NCBI RefSeq assembly: GCF_025971955.1
Contig: NZ_JAPDMX010000026.1
Span: 1 to 64,000 of the forward strand
Direction of reading: 5' to 3'
Length of the DNA stretch: 64,000 nucleotides
From: Shewanella subflava
GTDB lineage: Bacteria > Pseudomonadota > Gammaproteobacteria > Enterobacterales > Shewanellaceae
Position numbers and translations under genes: made by a program. The notes under the pieces are model-generated. The model was not told the origin of the DNA, ran no database searches, and saw only the letters and a list, made by a program, of their open reading frames with translations. Positions 1 to 9,793 of the stretch are shown here, piece after piece (the stretch's first letter is position 1; the number at the start of each line of letters is the position of its first letter).

Positions 1-32
1 GCGCTTTGCTTTCGCGCTGTGCCGTGTCAGTG

Positions 33-105
33 GATGCGCATTATAGGGAGCTAAGATTTTTGCGCAACCCCTTTTTTAAAGTTTTTTGTAATTTACAGCT
101 TGTTT
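33..105 (-). promoter_or_regulatory. rRNA operon P1-type promoter firing out of the left edge
   Basis: On the minus strand a -35 element TTGCGC (62-67) and a perfect -10 TATAAT (40-45) are separated by 16 bp. The -10 is followed by a GC-rich discriminator GCGC and then CACTGACACGG, which is the start of the enterobacterial rrn leader as I remember it from E. coli rrnB P1. An A/T-rich tract upstream (about 70-105) looks like an UP element. The start point should be near 33-35. In E. coli the rrnD operon lies next to and divergent from yrdA, the same layout as here. I infer that a 16S gene lies just left of the window; only the promoter is visible. Confidence 0.8.
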
Positions 106-119
106 GTTGACAAATTAAC

Positions 120-148
120 CTGACCAGCCAGTTTTTAAGCATTATACT
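120..148 (+). promoter_or_regulatory. Possible yrdA promoter
   Basis: A TATACT hexamer at 143-148 has CTGACC (4 of 6 matches to TTGACA) 17 bp upstream at 120-125. It would give a short leader before the ATG at 178. A TTGACA at 107-112 is too far from this -10 to pair with it. This is a weak call from hexamer matching only. Confidence 0.35.
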
Positions 149-177
149 GTCAAAAAACGCCATTTCTAAGGATATTT

Positions 178-735
178 ATGACTTCTAACTTACGATCTTA
201 CCAAGGTAAACACCCTGAATTAGCTGATAGTGTATATGTAGATAGTAGTGCTATTTTGGTTGGAGACATTAATTTAGACCATGATGCCAGCATTTGGCCA
301 CTTGTCGCAGCTAGAGGTGATGTGAATCTCATTCGGATCGGTAAGCGCAGTAATGTACAAGATGGCTGTGTTTTGCATGTTACTCGAAAATCACCCTCAA
401 ACCCTGATGGTCATCCATTGATTATTGGCGATGATGTCACGATTGGTCACAAAGCTATGTTGCATGGTTGTCAGGTGGGTAATCGTGTCCTTATTGGTAT
501 GGGCGCCATTTTATTAGATGGTGCCATTATTGAAGATGATGTCATTGTAGGTGCTGGTGCTTTGGTGCCACCAAATAAGGTACTTAAAAGTGGCTATCTA
601 TATGTTGGCAGTCCTTGCAAACAAGCCAGAGAATTAACCGATGCAGAAAAAGCCTTCTTACCTCAATCATCTGATAACTATGTGCGCCTAAAGAATGAAT
701 ACTTGGTTGAGGTTCAACAAGAAGCAAGCTATTAA
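178..735 (+). CDS. yrdA: Gamma-class carbonic anhydrase family protein YrdA
   Basis: The 185-residue protein has the hexapeptide-repeat pattern of a left-handed beta-helix (repeats such as IGDDVTIGH, IGMGAI and VGAGALVPP). The histidines in VLHVT and in IGHKAMLHGC are placed like the zinc ligands of gamma carbonic anhydrases. Members form cytoplasmic trimers; true carbonic anhydrase activity varies in the family, and YrdA's physiological substrate is not settled. The ATG follows AAGGATATTT, a usable ribosome site. The gene stands alone, divergent from the rRNA promoter and convergent with the small DUF1488 gene, as expected beside an rRNA operon. Confidence 0.93.
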   Translation: MTSNLRSYQGKHPELADSVYVDSSAILVGDINLDHDASIWPLVAARGDVNLIRIGKRSNVQDGCVLHVTRKSPSNPDGHPLIIGDDVTIGHKAMLHGCQVGNRVLIGMGAILLDGAIIEDDVIVGAGALVPPNKVLKSGYLYVGSPCKQARELTDAEKAFLPQSSDNYVRLKNEYLVEVQQEASY

Positions 736-780
736 GTTTCTGACATGTCTTACAGATATATGAAGGATTAATTTTCAATA

Positions 781-802
781 CGGGGAAACGGACGTTTCCT
801 CG
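781..802. terminator. Hairpin between convergent genes
   Basis: Arms 781-790 and 793-802 form a 10-bp stem with one G-T wobble and a 2-base spacer, between the convergent ends of yrdA and the DUF1488 gene. Neither side has a strong T-run, so it is at best a weak bidirectional terminator. Confidence 0.35.
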
Positions 803-825
803 TGTTATTAAAAATATTGAAATCG

Positions 826-1077
826 TTACAATAATATAGAACCATCATCCTCAAATAATTCATCTTTTATTGCGTGCTCAGTTAACTCTTCTATATCAAA
901 TCTTACCTGTTCGAATGCCATTGCGGCATTATGGATGTTTACTTGCAATAAAGATAATTCACCTAAAGCGACAAAACTTATCTTACAGTTAATATTTTGC
1001 CCTTGTTGCTGGGCTGTAAAGATAACCGTATTTTCGCCAACTGTAACATCATCACCAAATATAAGACTCTGATTCAT
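826..1077 (-). CDS. DUF1488 family small protein (YrdB-like)
   Basis: An 83-residue acidic protein without signal peptide or membrane segment. Size, the motif FVALGELSLLQVN and the position between yrdA and aroE match the DUF1488 family, whose E. coli member at this place is yrdB. Function is unknown. It lies about 50 bp downstream of aroE on the same strand and is probably co-transcribed with it. The family call rests on length, synteny and remembered similarity rather than on any catalytic motif. Confidence 0.75.
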   Translation of the reverse strand: MNQSLIFGDDVTVGENTVIFTAQQQGQNINCKISFVALGELSLLQVNIHNAAMAFEQVRFDIEELTEHAIKDELFEDDGSILL

Positions 1078-1127
1078 AGGTTATCCATCGCTTCCATAAT
1101 ATAAAATAAAAAGGCCCTGTCAGACCG

Positions 1128-1949
1128 TTAACTCATCTGCTGACGAATAGTGCTCATGATCATTTGGGGATCTGGCATGACTCCACGCCAGATACTGAAG
1201 CTTTTTGCCGCCTGACCAACAAGCATCCCTAATCCATTAACTGTGTGTTTTGCGCCAACAGATTGAGCCCACTGATTAAATATGGTTATGTTTTTTCCAT
1301 AGCTCATGTCATAACACATGGTATTTGGCCCAATAATAGCTTCAGGCAGGGGGGCTAATTCTCCAGACAAACCAGCTGATGTTGAGTTAATAACGATATC
1401 AAATTCATCATTTAGTGTATTGATGTCTTCTGCACAGACATGGCCATAGTCGTGAAATAGTGTCGCTAATTGTTGAGCCTTGTTATAGGTTCGGTTGCAT
1501 ATCACCAGCTTGCCAATATGACTTTGTAGTAAAGGCAAGATACACCCTCTTGCAGCACCACCAGCACCAACCAGCAATATGCGTTTACTGTCTAAGGCAC
1601 CAAACTGCATTTGTAGATCATTCACCAAACCAACACCATCGGTATTATCGCCAATGATTTTTCCTTTGGAAGTGAAAGAAAGTGTATTCACCGCGCCAGC
1701 GAGTTTAGCTAATTCACTGAGTTCATCACACAATGCATAAGCTTGCTCTTTGAAAGGCGCGGTGACATTAGCACCTTTTGCACCTTGTGTAATAAAGGTG
1801 CGCAAAGTGGACTCAAATTGATCAACCGGAGATTCTATTGCTTGATAACTTATATCTTGTGATGTTTGCTTAGCAAACTCACCATGAATATAGGGTGATT
1901 TGCTTTGCACAATAGGGTTACCAAAAACAGCATATAAGTCGGTCATCAA
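1128..1949 (-). CDS. aroE: Shikimate 5-dehydrogenase AroE
   Basis: This 273-residue enzyme reduces 3-dehydroshikimate to shikimate with NADPH in aromatic amino acid synthesis. The N-terminal substrate domain shows FGNPIVQSKSP (shikimate-binding serines) and ANVTAPFK with the catalytic lysine. The NADP Rossmann motif GAGGAARG is near residue 127 and NTDGVG near residue 103. Length is normal for AroE. The protein begins with two methionines, so the start could be 1949 or 1946. It reads in the same direction as the upstream amidohydrolase pair, with a gap of only about 28 bp, so read-through from that pair is plausible. In E. coli aroE neighbours tsaC directly; here foreign-looking genes intervene. 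Confidence 0.97.
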   Translation of the reverse strand: MMTDLYAVFGNPIVQSKSPYIHGEFAKQTSQDISYQAIESPVDQFESTLRTFITQGAKGANVTAPFKEQAYALCDELSELAKLAGAVNTLSFTSKGKIIGDNTDGVGLVNDLQMQFGALDSKRILLVGAGGAARGCILPLLQSHIGKLVICNRTYNKAQQLATLFHDYGHVCAEDINTLNDEFDIVINSTSAGLSGELAPLPEAIIGPNTMCYDMSYGKNITIFNQWAQSVGAKHTVNGLGMLVGQAAKSFSIWRGVMPDPQMIMSTIRQQMS

Positions 1950-1977
1950 TTATCTCTCTTTCTTCAGAACTATGGCT

Positions 1978-3243
1978 CTACTTTGTGTACCCACGAGGCA
2001 AGTCAGATGGTGTGGTATAGCGTTCACGCAATTTATCATGACGACTTTGGGTACTTTGCTCTTTACCGTCAATGTACATTTTTACCACATGACTACTGAA
2101 TTCAAACGGGTCACCATTCCAAATAACAATATCAGCGGGCTTACCGACCATAATACTGCCACTGTCTATGTTGAAAGTATCAGCAACGTTAACAGTTAAT
2201 GCCGCCATTGCCGCATTGTAATCCATCCCATTAGCAACGGCATTTCCAGCACTATAACGTAAATTATAAACGTTATGGCTGTCACCCATATTAGATAAAA
2301 TGACTTTTACACCCGCTGCATGAAGTTTACCTGCATTGCTTAAATCATTATGAAGTGAATCGAAGCTTTCTGGTAAATTTCGCATGGCATCAACAATGAC
2401 AGGCACCTTGGCTTTGGCTATTTGATCGCTAATTAATACCGCATCTGCAGCACCAACAAGCACAAGATTGACATTAAAACGTTGCTTTAGTTTCAATATG
2501 GCAAGTATGTCACTGGCACGATCTGCGGCAACAATTAACGGTTTTTGACCAGATAAGAGCGACTTAACAATTTCATCAGCCTCTTCAAGCTCTGACACAT
2601 CATTATTGCCTTTTTTGTCTTTCGACGCTTTAGCTAATGATTTTTGCCCCTTCTCTAATTGGGCGATTAATTGCTGAATAGCCGCGGCTCGAGAGCCTTC
2701 ATGCTTTGCCCCTAGACGAACAAAGACCGCGGTATTGGTTGCTTTAATACTATCCCAACTGCCAGAAAGATCGACCACGAACGTTTGGCCAGAGTGGATA
2801 TCTTCGCCGCCACTGGAGGTCACAATGTTACGGGTTATACCGCCTTTGCGGGTAAATGCAATGCTACTCGCTTTAGGATTGTAGCCAAAACTAGGGTCAA
2901 AGGTGATATCAGCCTTTTTATCCCATGCATCACTTGAATCGGCGACAGCATTCACTTCGACGAGGCCAAGTATGTTCATCGATCCAATAAAACCTGGTGT
3001 CACAATGCCGCCTTTAGCATCGATAACTTTATCGACATCAAGAGTTGCATCGGTTGCTGAGCCGACAGAGGTAATTACACCATCTTTCACCACAACAACG
3101 GCATTGTTTAGTACACCTTGCGCTGTTGCGGTGTGCACTGTGGCATGAGTAATTGCAAATGAATCAGCAAATGCTAAACCTGATGCGCCAAACAAAGTGC
3201 TTGCCAAAGATAAGGCGAGTAAAGATTGAGTCATATTTTTCAT
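1978..3243 (-). CDS. Exported amidohydrolase-like protein lacking metal ligands
   Basis: The 421-residue product has an N-terminal signal peptide (hydrophobic stretch then GLAFADS) and the beginning and end of an imidazolonepropionase-like amidohydrolase fold: DAKGGIVTPGFIG near residue 80 and GKPADIVIWNGDPF near the C-terminus. The metal-binding HxH that should follow the PGFI motif is replaced: residues 89 and 91 are Met and Ile. The strand 5 and strand 6 segments (PLIVAADRASD and NLVLVGAADA) also lack the histidines of the partner gene. I therefore read it as a pseudoenzyme or structural partner. The start at 3243 is chosen because it begins the signal peptide and follows AAGGTGA; the gene begins 10 bp after its partner's stop codon, so the two are one operon. 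The open frame extends upstream to 3327 without support. Confidence 0.85.
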   Translation of the reverse strand: MKNMTQSLLALSLASTLFGASGLAFADSFAITHATVHTATAQGVLNNAVVVVKDGVITSVGSATDATLDVDKVIDAKGGIVTPGFIGSMNILGLVEVNAVADSSDAWDKKADITFDPSFGYNPKASSIAFTRKGGITRNIVTSSGGEDIHSGQTFVVDLSGSWDSIKATNTAVFVRLGAKHEGSRAAAIQQLIAQLEKGQKSLAKASKDKKGNNDVSELEEADEIVKSLLSGQKPLIVAADRASDILAILKLKQRFNVNLVLVGAADAVLISDQIAKAKVPVIVDAMRNLPESFDSLHNDLSNAGKLHAAGVKVILSNMGDSHNVYNLRYSAGNAVANGMDYNAAMAALTVNVADTFNIDSGSIMVGKPADIVIWNGDPFEFSSHVVKMYIDGKEQSTQSRHDKLRERYTTPSDLPRGYTK

Positions 3244-3253
3244 CGTTTTCACC

Positions 3254-4636
3254 TTATTCCTGTCCAAGTAAAAAATCGCTTTGTGCTTGATAGCGTGTAT
3301 CTTGATGATCAAACACTTTGGCGCCATCTATAAATACTTGTTCAGCTTTGGCGTAAACACTAAACGGATTCACGTTCCAAATTACCACATCGGCATTTTT
3401 GCCTTCGCTAAGTGAGCCGGTTTTATCCGCAATGCCTAGAGACTTAGCGGCATTAACTGTGATCCAGCTAATCGCTTGCTCTTCTGTATAATTGAAACCG
3501 TTAGCATTTGCGTTATGCATAATTTTAGCGCTTTCTTGGTTTAGACGTTGAATAGTCACGGGTGAATCTGAATGCACGACAGCGCAGGAGTTCTTCACCG
3601 AATCGACAATAGCGACATTTTCTAGCACCATATCGTAAGCTTCTAACTTGAATCCCCACCAATCTGGCCACATCGCGGCACAATTGCCATTTTCAGCCAA
3701 CGTGTCTGCAATTTTGTAGGCTTCAATAGCGTGGTGGAAAGTCCCCGAGTGATAATTAAACTCTTTACCTAAATCAATCATCATCACCATTTCTTCGGCT
3801 TTATAACAATGATTGTGTATAAGAATCTCTCCCTCTAACACTCCCTTTAAGGTATCTAAGGTTAAATCACGCTTCGGTGCGGCGGCATTTTTACCCGCGG
3901 CATAATCGGTTTCATATTTATCCCACGCACGTTTATATTCCGTGGCCTCGATAAACGCTTGTCGATAACCGGCCATATTGCCCATTCGTGTCATTGGGAG
4001 TTCTGAACGGCCACCATAAAGCGATTTAGGGTTTTCGCCACAGGCCATTTTTAAACCGTAGGGAGCATCAGGAAACTTCATTGCTTGCATGCTTTGCGCT
4101 GGCACATTTTTAAGGGTTACACCTCGTCCACCAATTAAGTTGGCAGAACCAGGTAAAATTTGCATCGTCGTCACACCGCCTTCACGAGCACGGTTAAACC
4201 CAGGGTCTTGTGGCCACACGCTATGCTCAGCCCATACTTCTGCCGTGACAGGATTGGTCATCTCATTACCATCATTATGAGATTCTGCATTAGGGCTTGG
4301 ATACACACCGAGATGAGAGTGAACATCAATAATACCGGGCGTAACCCATTTACCTTGAGCATCAACAATGGTGGCGTCATCTGCAGCTAGATTTTTTCCA
4401 ACAGCATTAATTTTGCCGTCCATCATGATGACATCAGCATTTTCTAATTTTTCACCCGTGCCAGTCAGTACTGTGGCATTTTTGATAATTGTTTTTGTAC
4501 TAGGTAAAACCTGATAGGTACTTGGGTAAGGATTTTTATTTATGGTTACTTTGGGATCTTGAGCTTCTGATTGGTTGCACCCCACAAGGGCCGCAGTGAC
4601 AGCAATCATCACCAAAGATGGCATCATCTTAGTCAT
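3254..4636 (-). CDS. Amidohydrolase lipoprotein (imidazolonepropionase-like)
   Basis: The 460-residue protein starts with a lipoprotein signal (lipobox LVGC, Cys20) and carries a full metal-dependent amidohydrolase domain: VTPGIIDVHSHLG with His106 and His108, histidines at 274/276 and 301/302, and Asp357 in HSDSP. The C-terminal segment GKNADVVIWNVNPF returns to the small beta-sandwich. It should be a membrane-anchored periplasmic or surface hydrolase of cyclic amides or peptide-like amides; the substrate cannot be read from sequence. It is the first gene of a two-gene operon with a degenerate paralogue. This pair is not part of the otherwise E. coli-like yrdA-rsmB block. Confidence 0.88.
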   Translation of the reverse strand: MTKMMPSLVMIAVTAALVGCNQSEAQDPKVTINKNPYPSTYQVLPSTKTIIKNATVLTGTGEKLENADVIMMDGKINAVGKNLAADDATIVDAQGKWVTPGIIDVHSHLGVYPSPNAESHNDGNEMTNPVTAEVWAEHSVWPQDPGFNRAREGGVTTMQILPGSANLIGGRGVTLKNVPAQSMQAMKFPDAPYGLKMACGENPKSLYGGRSELPMTRMGNMAGYRQAFIEATEYKRAWDKYETDYAAGKNAAAPKRDLTLDTLKGVLEGEILIHNHCYKAEEMVMMIDLGKEFNYHSGTFHHAIEAYKIADTLAENGNCAAMWPDWWGFKLEAYDMVLENVAIVDSVKNSCAVVHSDSPVTIQRLNQESAKIMHNANANGFNYTEEQAISWITVNAAKSLGIADKTGSLSEGKNADVVIWNVNPFSVYAKAEQVFIDGAKVFDHQDTRYQAQSDFLLGQE

Positions 4637-4770
4637 TATTATTGTTCTCCATTGAAATTGCGGTCAATTTAGCAAGATAGGCTGGTAAACAAAACAGAAA
4701 AGTTAACTAAATCGTTTCAAAACATTAACCCAAATGGCGACGTTTGCGTAATTGGAATAACCTGAGTTGA

Positions 4771-4787
4771 TTGAGATATAATCTCAA
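4771..4787. promoter_or_regulatory. Inverted repeat over a -10 box upstream of the globin gene
   Basis: TTGAGAT-ATA-ATCTCAA is a perfect 7-bp dyad with a 3-bp spacer. It contains TATAAT at 4777-4782, about 23 bp before the globin start. A -35-like TTGGAA lies at 4752-4757, with a longish 19-bp spacer. The arrangement fits an operator occluding a promoter, but the dyad does not match FNR (TTGAT-N4-ATCAA), and I cannot assign a regulator. Confidence 0.45.
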
Positions 4788-4804
4788 CCAAACAAATATT
4801 CGGT

Positions 4805-5245
4805 ATGATTATGAATTGGCTTAAAAAAATTTTCTCAAAACAGGATGCACAACAGGAAAGAGATCCTGAGCAATCCAACGCCTATGATTTAATTGGTGGT
4901 GATAAAGTGATTAGGGCTATTGCCCATGAATTTTATCAACAAATGCAACAACGACCCGAAACCCAACCTTTGCTAGCAATCCACCGTTCGCCAATCGCCG
5001 AATCGGAAACCAAACTTTATGAGTTTTTAAGTGGTTGGCTAGGTGGACCGCAACTTTATCAACAAAAACATGGTCACCCAGCACTTCGTGCCAGACATAT
5101 GCCTTTCAGCATTGATGAGTCAATGCGAGATCAATGGCTAATCTGTATGCGTGCTGCTGTTGATAAATGCGTAAAAAAGCCTGAACATCGACTGGCGATT
5201 ATTCAGGCTATTTCAACATTAGCTGATCACATGCGCAATCAGTAA
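4805..5245 (+). CDS. Group II truncated haemoglobin
   Basis: A 146-residue truncated globin. Group II features visible are the B10 tyrosine in HEFYQQM (Tyr44), the FLSGWLGGP segment, the proximal haem histidine in RARHMPF (His98) and the G8 tryptophan in DQWL (Trp111). Such proteins bind O2 or NO in the cytoplasm and are linked to redox or nitrosative stress. The N-terminus carries a short basic extension before the globin core. The start could be 4805 or the second ATG at 4811; neither has a strong ribosome site. It stands alone, divergent from the amidohydrolase pair and convergent with hemF, with a dyad-overlapped promoter just upstream. Confidence 0.9.
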   Translation: MIMNWLKKIFSKQDAQQERDPEQSNAYDLIGGDKVIRAIAHEFYQQMQQRPETQPLLAIHRSPIAESETKLYEFLSGWLGGPQLYQQKHGHPALRARHMPFSIDESMRDQWLICMRAAVDKCVKKPEHRLAIIQAISTLADHMRNQ

Positions 5246-5267
5246 CAAAATTAGGTTAAATCTAGGT

Positions 5268-6780
<1,513 letters not shown>

Positions 6781-6803
6781 GATTGATCCTCAACACAATT
6801 TGA

Positions 6804-7367
6804 TTATAACGAACGTTTGTATTTACACATTTTTTGCGGACATTCAACACGATTGCCCGCAGCACCTTTTCGCTCAACCAGAATACCAAATCCGCAATCA
6901 GGGCAGGACTCATTAATTGGCGGGTAATTGACGATATATTTACATTTAGGATAGGCATTACAGGAAAAAAACGTTTTTCCATAACGGCTAGTGCGAGACT
7001 CTAACTGCCCTTTCAAGCAATGTGGGCAGGTAATGGGGTTAGCTTCATCACTGTGATCATGTTTTTCAATATGATGACACTCGGGATAATTTGTGCAACC
7101 AATGAAAATGCCAAATCGACCTGATTTTACAGCCAATTCATGACCACATTCAGGGCAATTTGAACCTGAAATAACCTGTGTTTCGATTGATTCATGCTGC
7201 ACTAAAGGGCGAGTGTAATCACATGTCGGATAATTATTACAACCAATAAAGCTACCGTGTTTACTGTGTTTTAACGATAACTCACAGCCACACTTAGGGC
7301 AGAGTTCAAACTCTTTTTCTAAAGCATGCTCATGGACAGTAAATAATTGCTGATCAATTTTTGACAT
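6804..7367 (-). CDS. yrdD: YrdD-like protein with four topoisomerase-type zinc fingers
   Basis: The 187-residue protein consists almost entirely of four C4 zinc-ribbon repeats like those at the C-terminus of topoisomerase I: CPKCGCELSLK...GCNNYPTCDY, CPECGHELAVK...GCTNYPECHH, CPHCLKGQLES...SCNAYPKCKY and CPDCGFGILVE...CPQKMCKY. It probably binds single-stranded nucleic acid; no catalytic domain is present. I choose the ATG at 7367 (MSKIDQQLF), preceded by GAGATCACC, over the longer frame beginning at 7436. It is likely the first gene of the yrdD-tsaC-hemF unit. Confidence 0.9.
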   Translation of the reverse strand: MSKIDQQLFTVHEHALEKEFELCPKCGCELSLKHSKHGSFIGCNNYPTCDYTRPLVQHESIETQVISGSNCPECGHELAVKSGRFGIFIGCTNYPECHHIEKHDHSDEANPITCPHCLKGQLESRTSRYGKTFFSCNAYPKCKYIVNYPPINESCPDCGFGILVERKGAAGNRVECPQKMCKYKRSL

Positions 7368-7497
7368 GGTGATCTCGTTGGCTGAATCTTTGTGCATTTT
7401 ACCAAGCTCGATGCTGCTTGGGTATCGAATAAGCATCTAATTATCACTGGCCTTTGTATAAAACAAAATGTATATTGTATACAAAAAAGGAGCCGAT

Positions 7498-9267
7498 ATG
7501 TTAACCCGTTCACTCATTGCTTTGTCTTTCCTCTATCCAAGCCTAGCCCTACTTTCAGGTTGCAGTACTGTTGGGCAAATCGATACTAATCCTGCCATTG
7601 CCCAACAACTACAAACTACAGCAGTTGAACAGTTTTTTACTCCGGGTTATCCACACACCCGAGAGACTTTCAATCAAGCCGTAAAGCTCATTCAACATGA
7701 AAGTATCCCTGAGCAACTCGATAGACAGCTCTATTTTCTGCGAGCATTTAGCTACTTCGGTCCTTTAGCCACATTAACATTGGATGATAAACAGCGACTT
7801 ACTGACGCTTTAGTCACACTATCAAAGCGAGAAGGCTTTACTGACAGCCCAAGATTACAAGAGCACTTCGCTGTAACGCTTTACCGCTATTACAATGCTG
7901 ACGACACCGCTTTATTGCTTGGTGAATTGCTGCCAATACTTAATACACAATTACCACGACTCGCCAAACAACCCAACACCGAGGCGAATGACTACGCCTT
8001 ATGGGAAACCTTAAGAGCTTACGGATTACTGCTCACTGATGCCAGAAAACACAATGAAGTTGCACTGACGAAACAACTTATTAATGGCAATATCAGTGAA
8101 ACGTTACTAGCTTTCGCTAGCTCAGAACTGCGCTTTCGTGGGCAAAATGATTGGCCACTCGCAAATGCGTACTGGGCATTAGGGCAATATCGTCTCGCAC
8201 TCCCGAGCGAGGAGGATGGCAAGCCAACTGCAGCAGAATTAGCTATTGATAACGCAGTTGCACAAATCGCCAAAGCCGATGTAAAACAGCGCGGTATCGG
8301 GGCTAAAAACACTTACACATTGGGTTTTCATGTGAACGCTTTTGCGGGGCAAGAAAGCTGTGAGCAACAAAGTGATATTTGCCATATCCCCACACTCACA
8401 GAGGTTTTACCAATTAATCATGTCTGTTCAGCATCACTGTTTATTCTAGCGCAAGACCTGAATCAGCAGGAGCTGGCACAAAGCTGCGAAAAACTTACCT
8501 CGCAGGAATCAAGTTTTCATCAATTACTTCAAACAGATAACACCCCCACTGCAAATGATACAAATAGCGCCTTGCGCGTGGTGGTATTTAAAAACTGGAG
8601 CCAATATAACGCATACGGCCAACTTCTGTTTGATATACAAACTGACAACGGCGGCATGTACATTGAAGGTACCCCCTCAAAACCAGGCAACCAAGCGACT
8701 TTCTTTGCTTATCGCCAGTTTTGGATTGAGCCTGAGTTTGCCGTCTGGAATCTTAACCATGAATATGTGCATTATTTAGATGGTCACTTTGTAAAGTATG
8801 GCGGTTTTGGACACTTTCCGAACAAAATGGTGTGGTGGTCGGAAGGGCTCGCCGAATATGTATCTAAAGGCAATGATAACCCCACAACATTCGAAGTGAT
8901 TAAACGGGATATAGAGAAAGCACCGACATTAGCAGAGATATTTGCCACCGAATACAAAGATGGCCAAGATAGAACTTACAAATGGAGTTACATGGCAATT
9001 CGTTTTCTCGCTGAAAATTACCATGATGATTTTGTGCAGCTCAGTATCTACTTAAAAACGGACTACTTCGAAGGTTATGAGCTGTTATTAGATGAACTCA
9101 GCAAACATCAACCGCAATTTGCATTATGGCTTAATGATCACGCTGCCACTTTTGAAGATGAAACAACACAAGCATCAGCAAAAATAAACAAACTCGATCG
9201 CTATGGCTATCGCGACTATTTAACCCCAAGCCATCTTACTCAAGATAACCAACATCTACATTTTTAG
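7498..9267 (+). CDS. M9-type (collagenase-like) metallopeptidase lipoprotein
   Basis: The 589-residue protein begins with a lipoprotein signal (SLALLSGC lipobox). The C-terminal third has the gluzincin zinc site HEYVH (His421, Glu422, His425), with Glu449 in WWSEGLAEY as likely third ligand, and flanking residues YLDGHF and GGFGHFP as in peptidase family M9 collagenases. The N-terminal 350 residues are helical and resemble the M9 activator region. No PKD or collagen-binding domain follows, so collagen need not be the substrate. The start at 7498 is supported by AAAAGGAG and the signal peptide. It is monocistronic, ends at a strong shared terminator, and is absent from the equivalent E. coli block. 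Confidence 0.85.
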   Translation: MLTRSLIALSFLYPSLALLSGCSTVGQIDTNPAIAQQLQTTAVEQFFTPGYPHTRETFNQAVKLIQHESIPEQLDRQLYFLRAFSYFGPLATLTLDDKQRLTDALVTLSKREGFTDSPRLQEHFAVTLYRYYNADDTALLLGELLPILNTQLPRLAKQPNTEANDYALWETLRAYGLLLTDARKHNEVALTKQLINGNISETLLAFASSELRFRGQNDWPLANAYWALGQYRLALPSEEDGKPTAAELAIDNAVAQIAKADVKQRGIGAKNTYTLGFHVNAFAGQESCEQQSDICHIPTLTEVLPINHVCSASLFILAQDLNQQELAQSCEKLTSQESSFHQLLQTDNTPTANDTNSALRVVVFKNWSQYNAYGQLLFDIQTDNGGMYIEGTPSKPGNQATFFAYRQFWIEPEFAVWNLNHEYVHYLDGHFVKYGGFGHFPNKMVWWSEGLAEYVSKGNDNPTTFEVIKRDIEKAPTLAEIFATEYKDGQDRTYKWSYMAIRFLAENYHDDFVQLSIYLKTDYFEGYELLLDELSKHQPQFALWLNDHAATFEDETTQASAKINKLDRYGYRDYLTPSHLTQDNQHLHF

Positions 9268-9280
9268 ATTGCTGAAAACC

Positions 9281-9306
9281 AAAAAGGAGGCCGAAGCCTC
9301 CTTTTT
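9281..9306. terminator. Bidirectional terminator
   Basis: Perfect 11-bp stem (AAAAAGGAGGC at 9281-9291, GCCTCCTTTTT at 9296-9306) with a CGAA loop and T-runs on both strands, placed between the convergent ends of the peptidase gene and smg. Confidence 0.92.
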
Positions 9307-9317
9307 ATCTCATTCCT

Positions 9318-9791
9318 TTATGAGTGTAGTCTTCCATCTGGCTGCTCAAAGATTAAATCTTCCATTTGCTCATAGGCTGATTCATTGCCGGGCACATTGA
9401 ATAACACCATCAAAATCACCCATTTTAAATCTTCTAATACTAAAGCGGGTTCATCTAAATCCATTACTCTGTCTATCACCATTTCGCGTGTTTCGACACT
9501 CAACACCTGAATTTGTTCTAGAAACAATAAGAATCCGCGACATTGCACATCTAGCTTCGCCATTTCTTGCTTAGTATAGATACGGAATGAATGTTGCGCA
9601 TGATTGCATAAATACGGCTGATCGCTTTCTTGCAAGTCTGCTAAATGCTCAAGCCATGCCAAGGCCTTAATAATATCGACCTGATGAAAACCTGCGCGTG
9701 TCAGCTCTTTGGTTAATTCATCTTCATCAACCAATAGCTCTATTTCACTATGAACATAGTTCTCAAATAAATACATGAGGATATCAAACAT
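9318..9791 (-). CDS. smg: Smg family protein (DUF494)
   Basis: A 157-residue protein of the Smg/DUF494 family, whose role is unknown although it is persistently linked to dprA. The sequence starts [12 protein letters not shown], has a conserved acidic segment [17 protein letters not shown], and ends near [11 protein letters not shown]. The start at 9791 gives the same 157-residue length as the E. coli protein I recall. The gene starts 2 bp after the dprA stop, indicating one transcript with the LysM gene and dprA. No enzymatic motif is visible. Confidence 0.92.
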   Translation of the reverse strand: MFDILMYLFENYVHSEIELLVDEDELTKELTRAGFHQVDIIKALAWLEHLADLQESDQPYLCNHAQHSFRIYTKQEMAKLDVQCRGFLLFLEQIQVLSVETREMVIDRVMDLDEPALVLEDLKWVILMVLFNVPGNESAYEQMEDLIFEQPDGRLHS

Positions 9792-9793
9792 GG

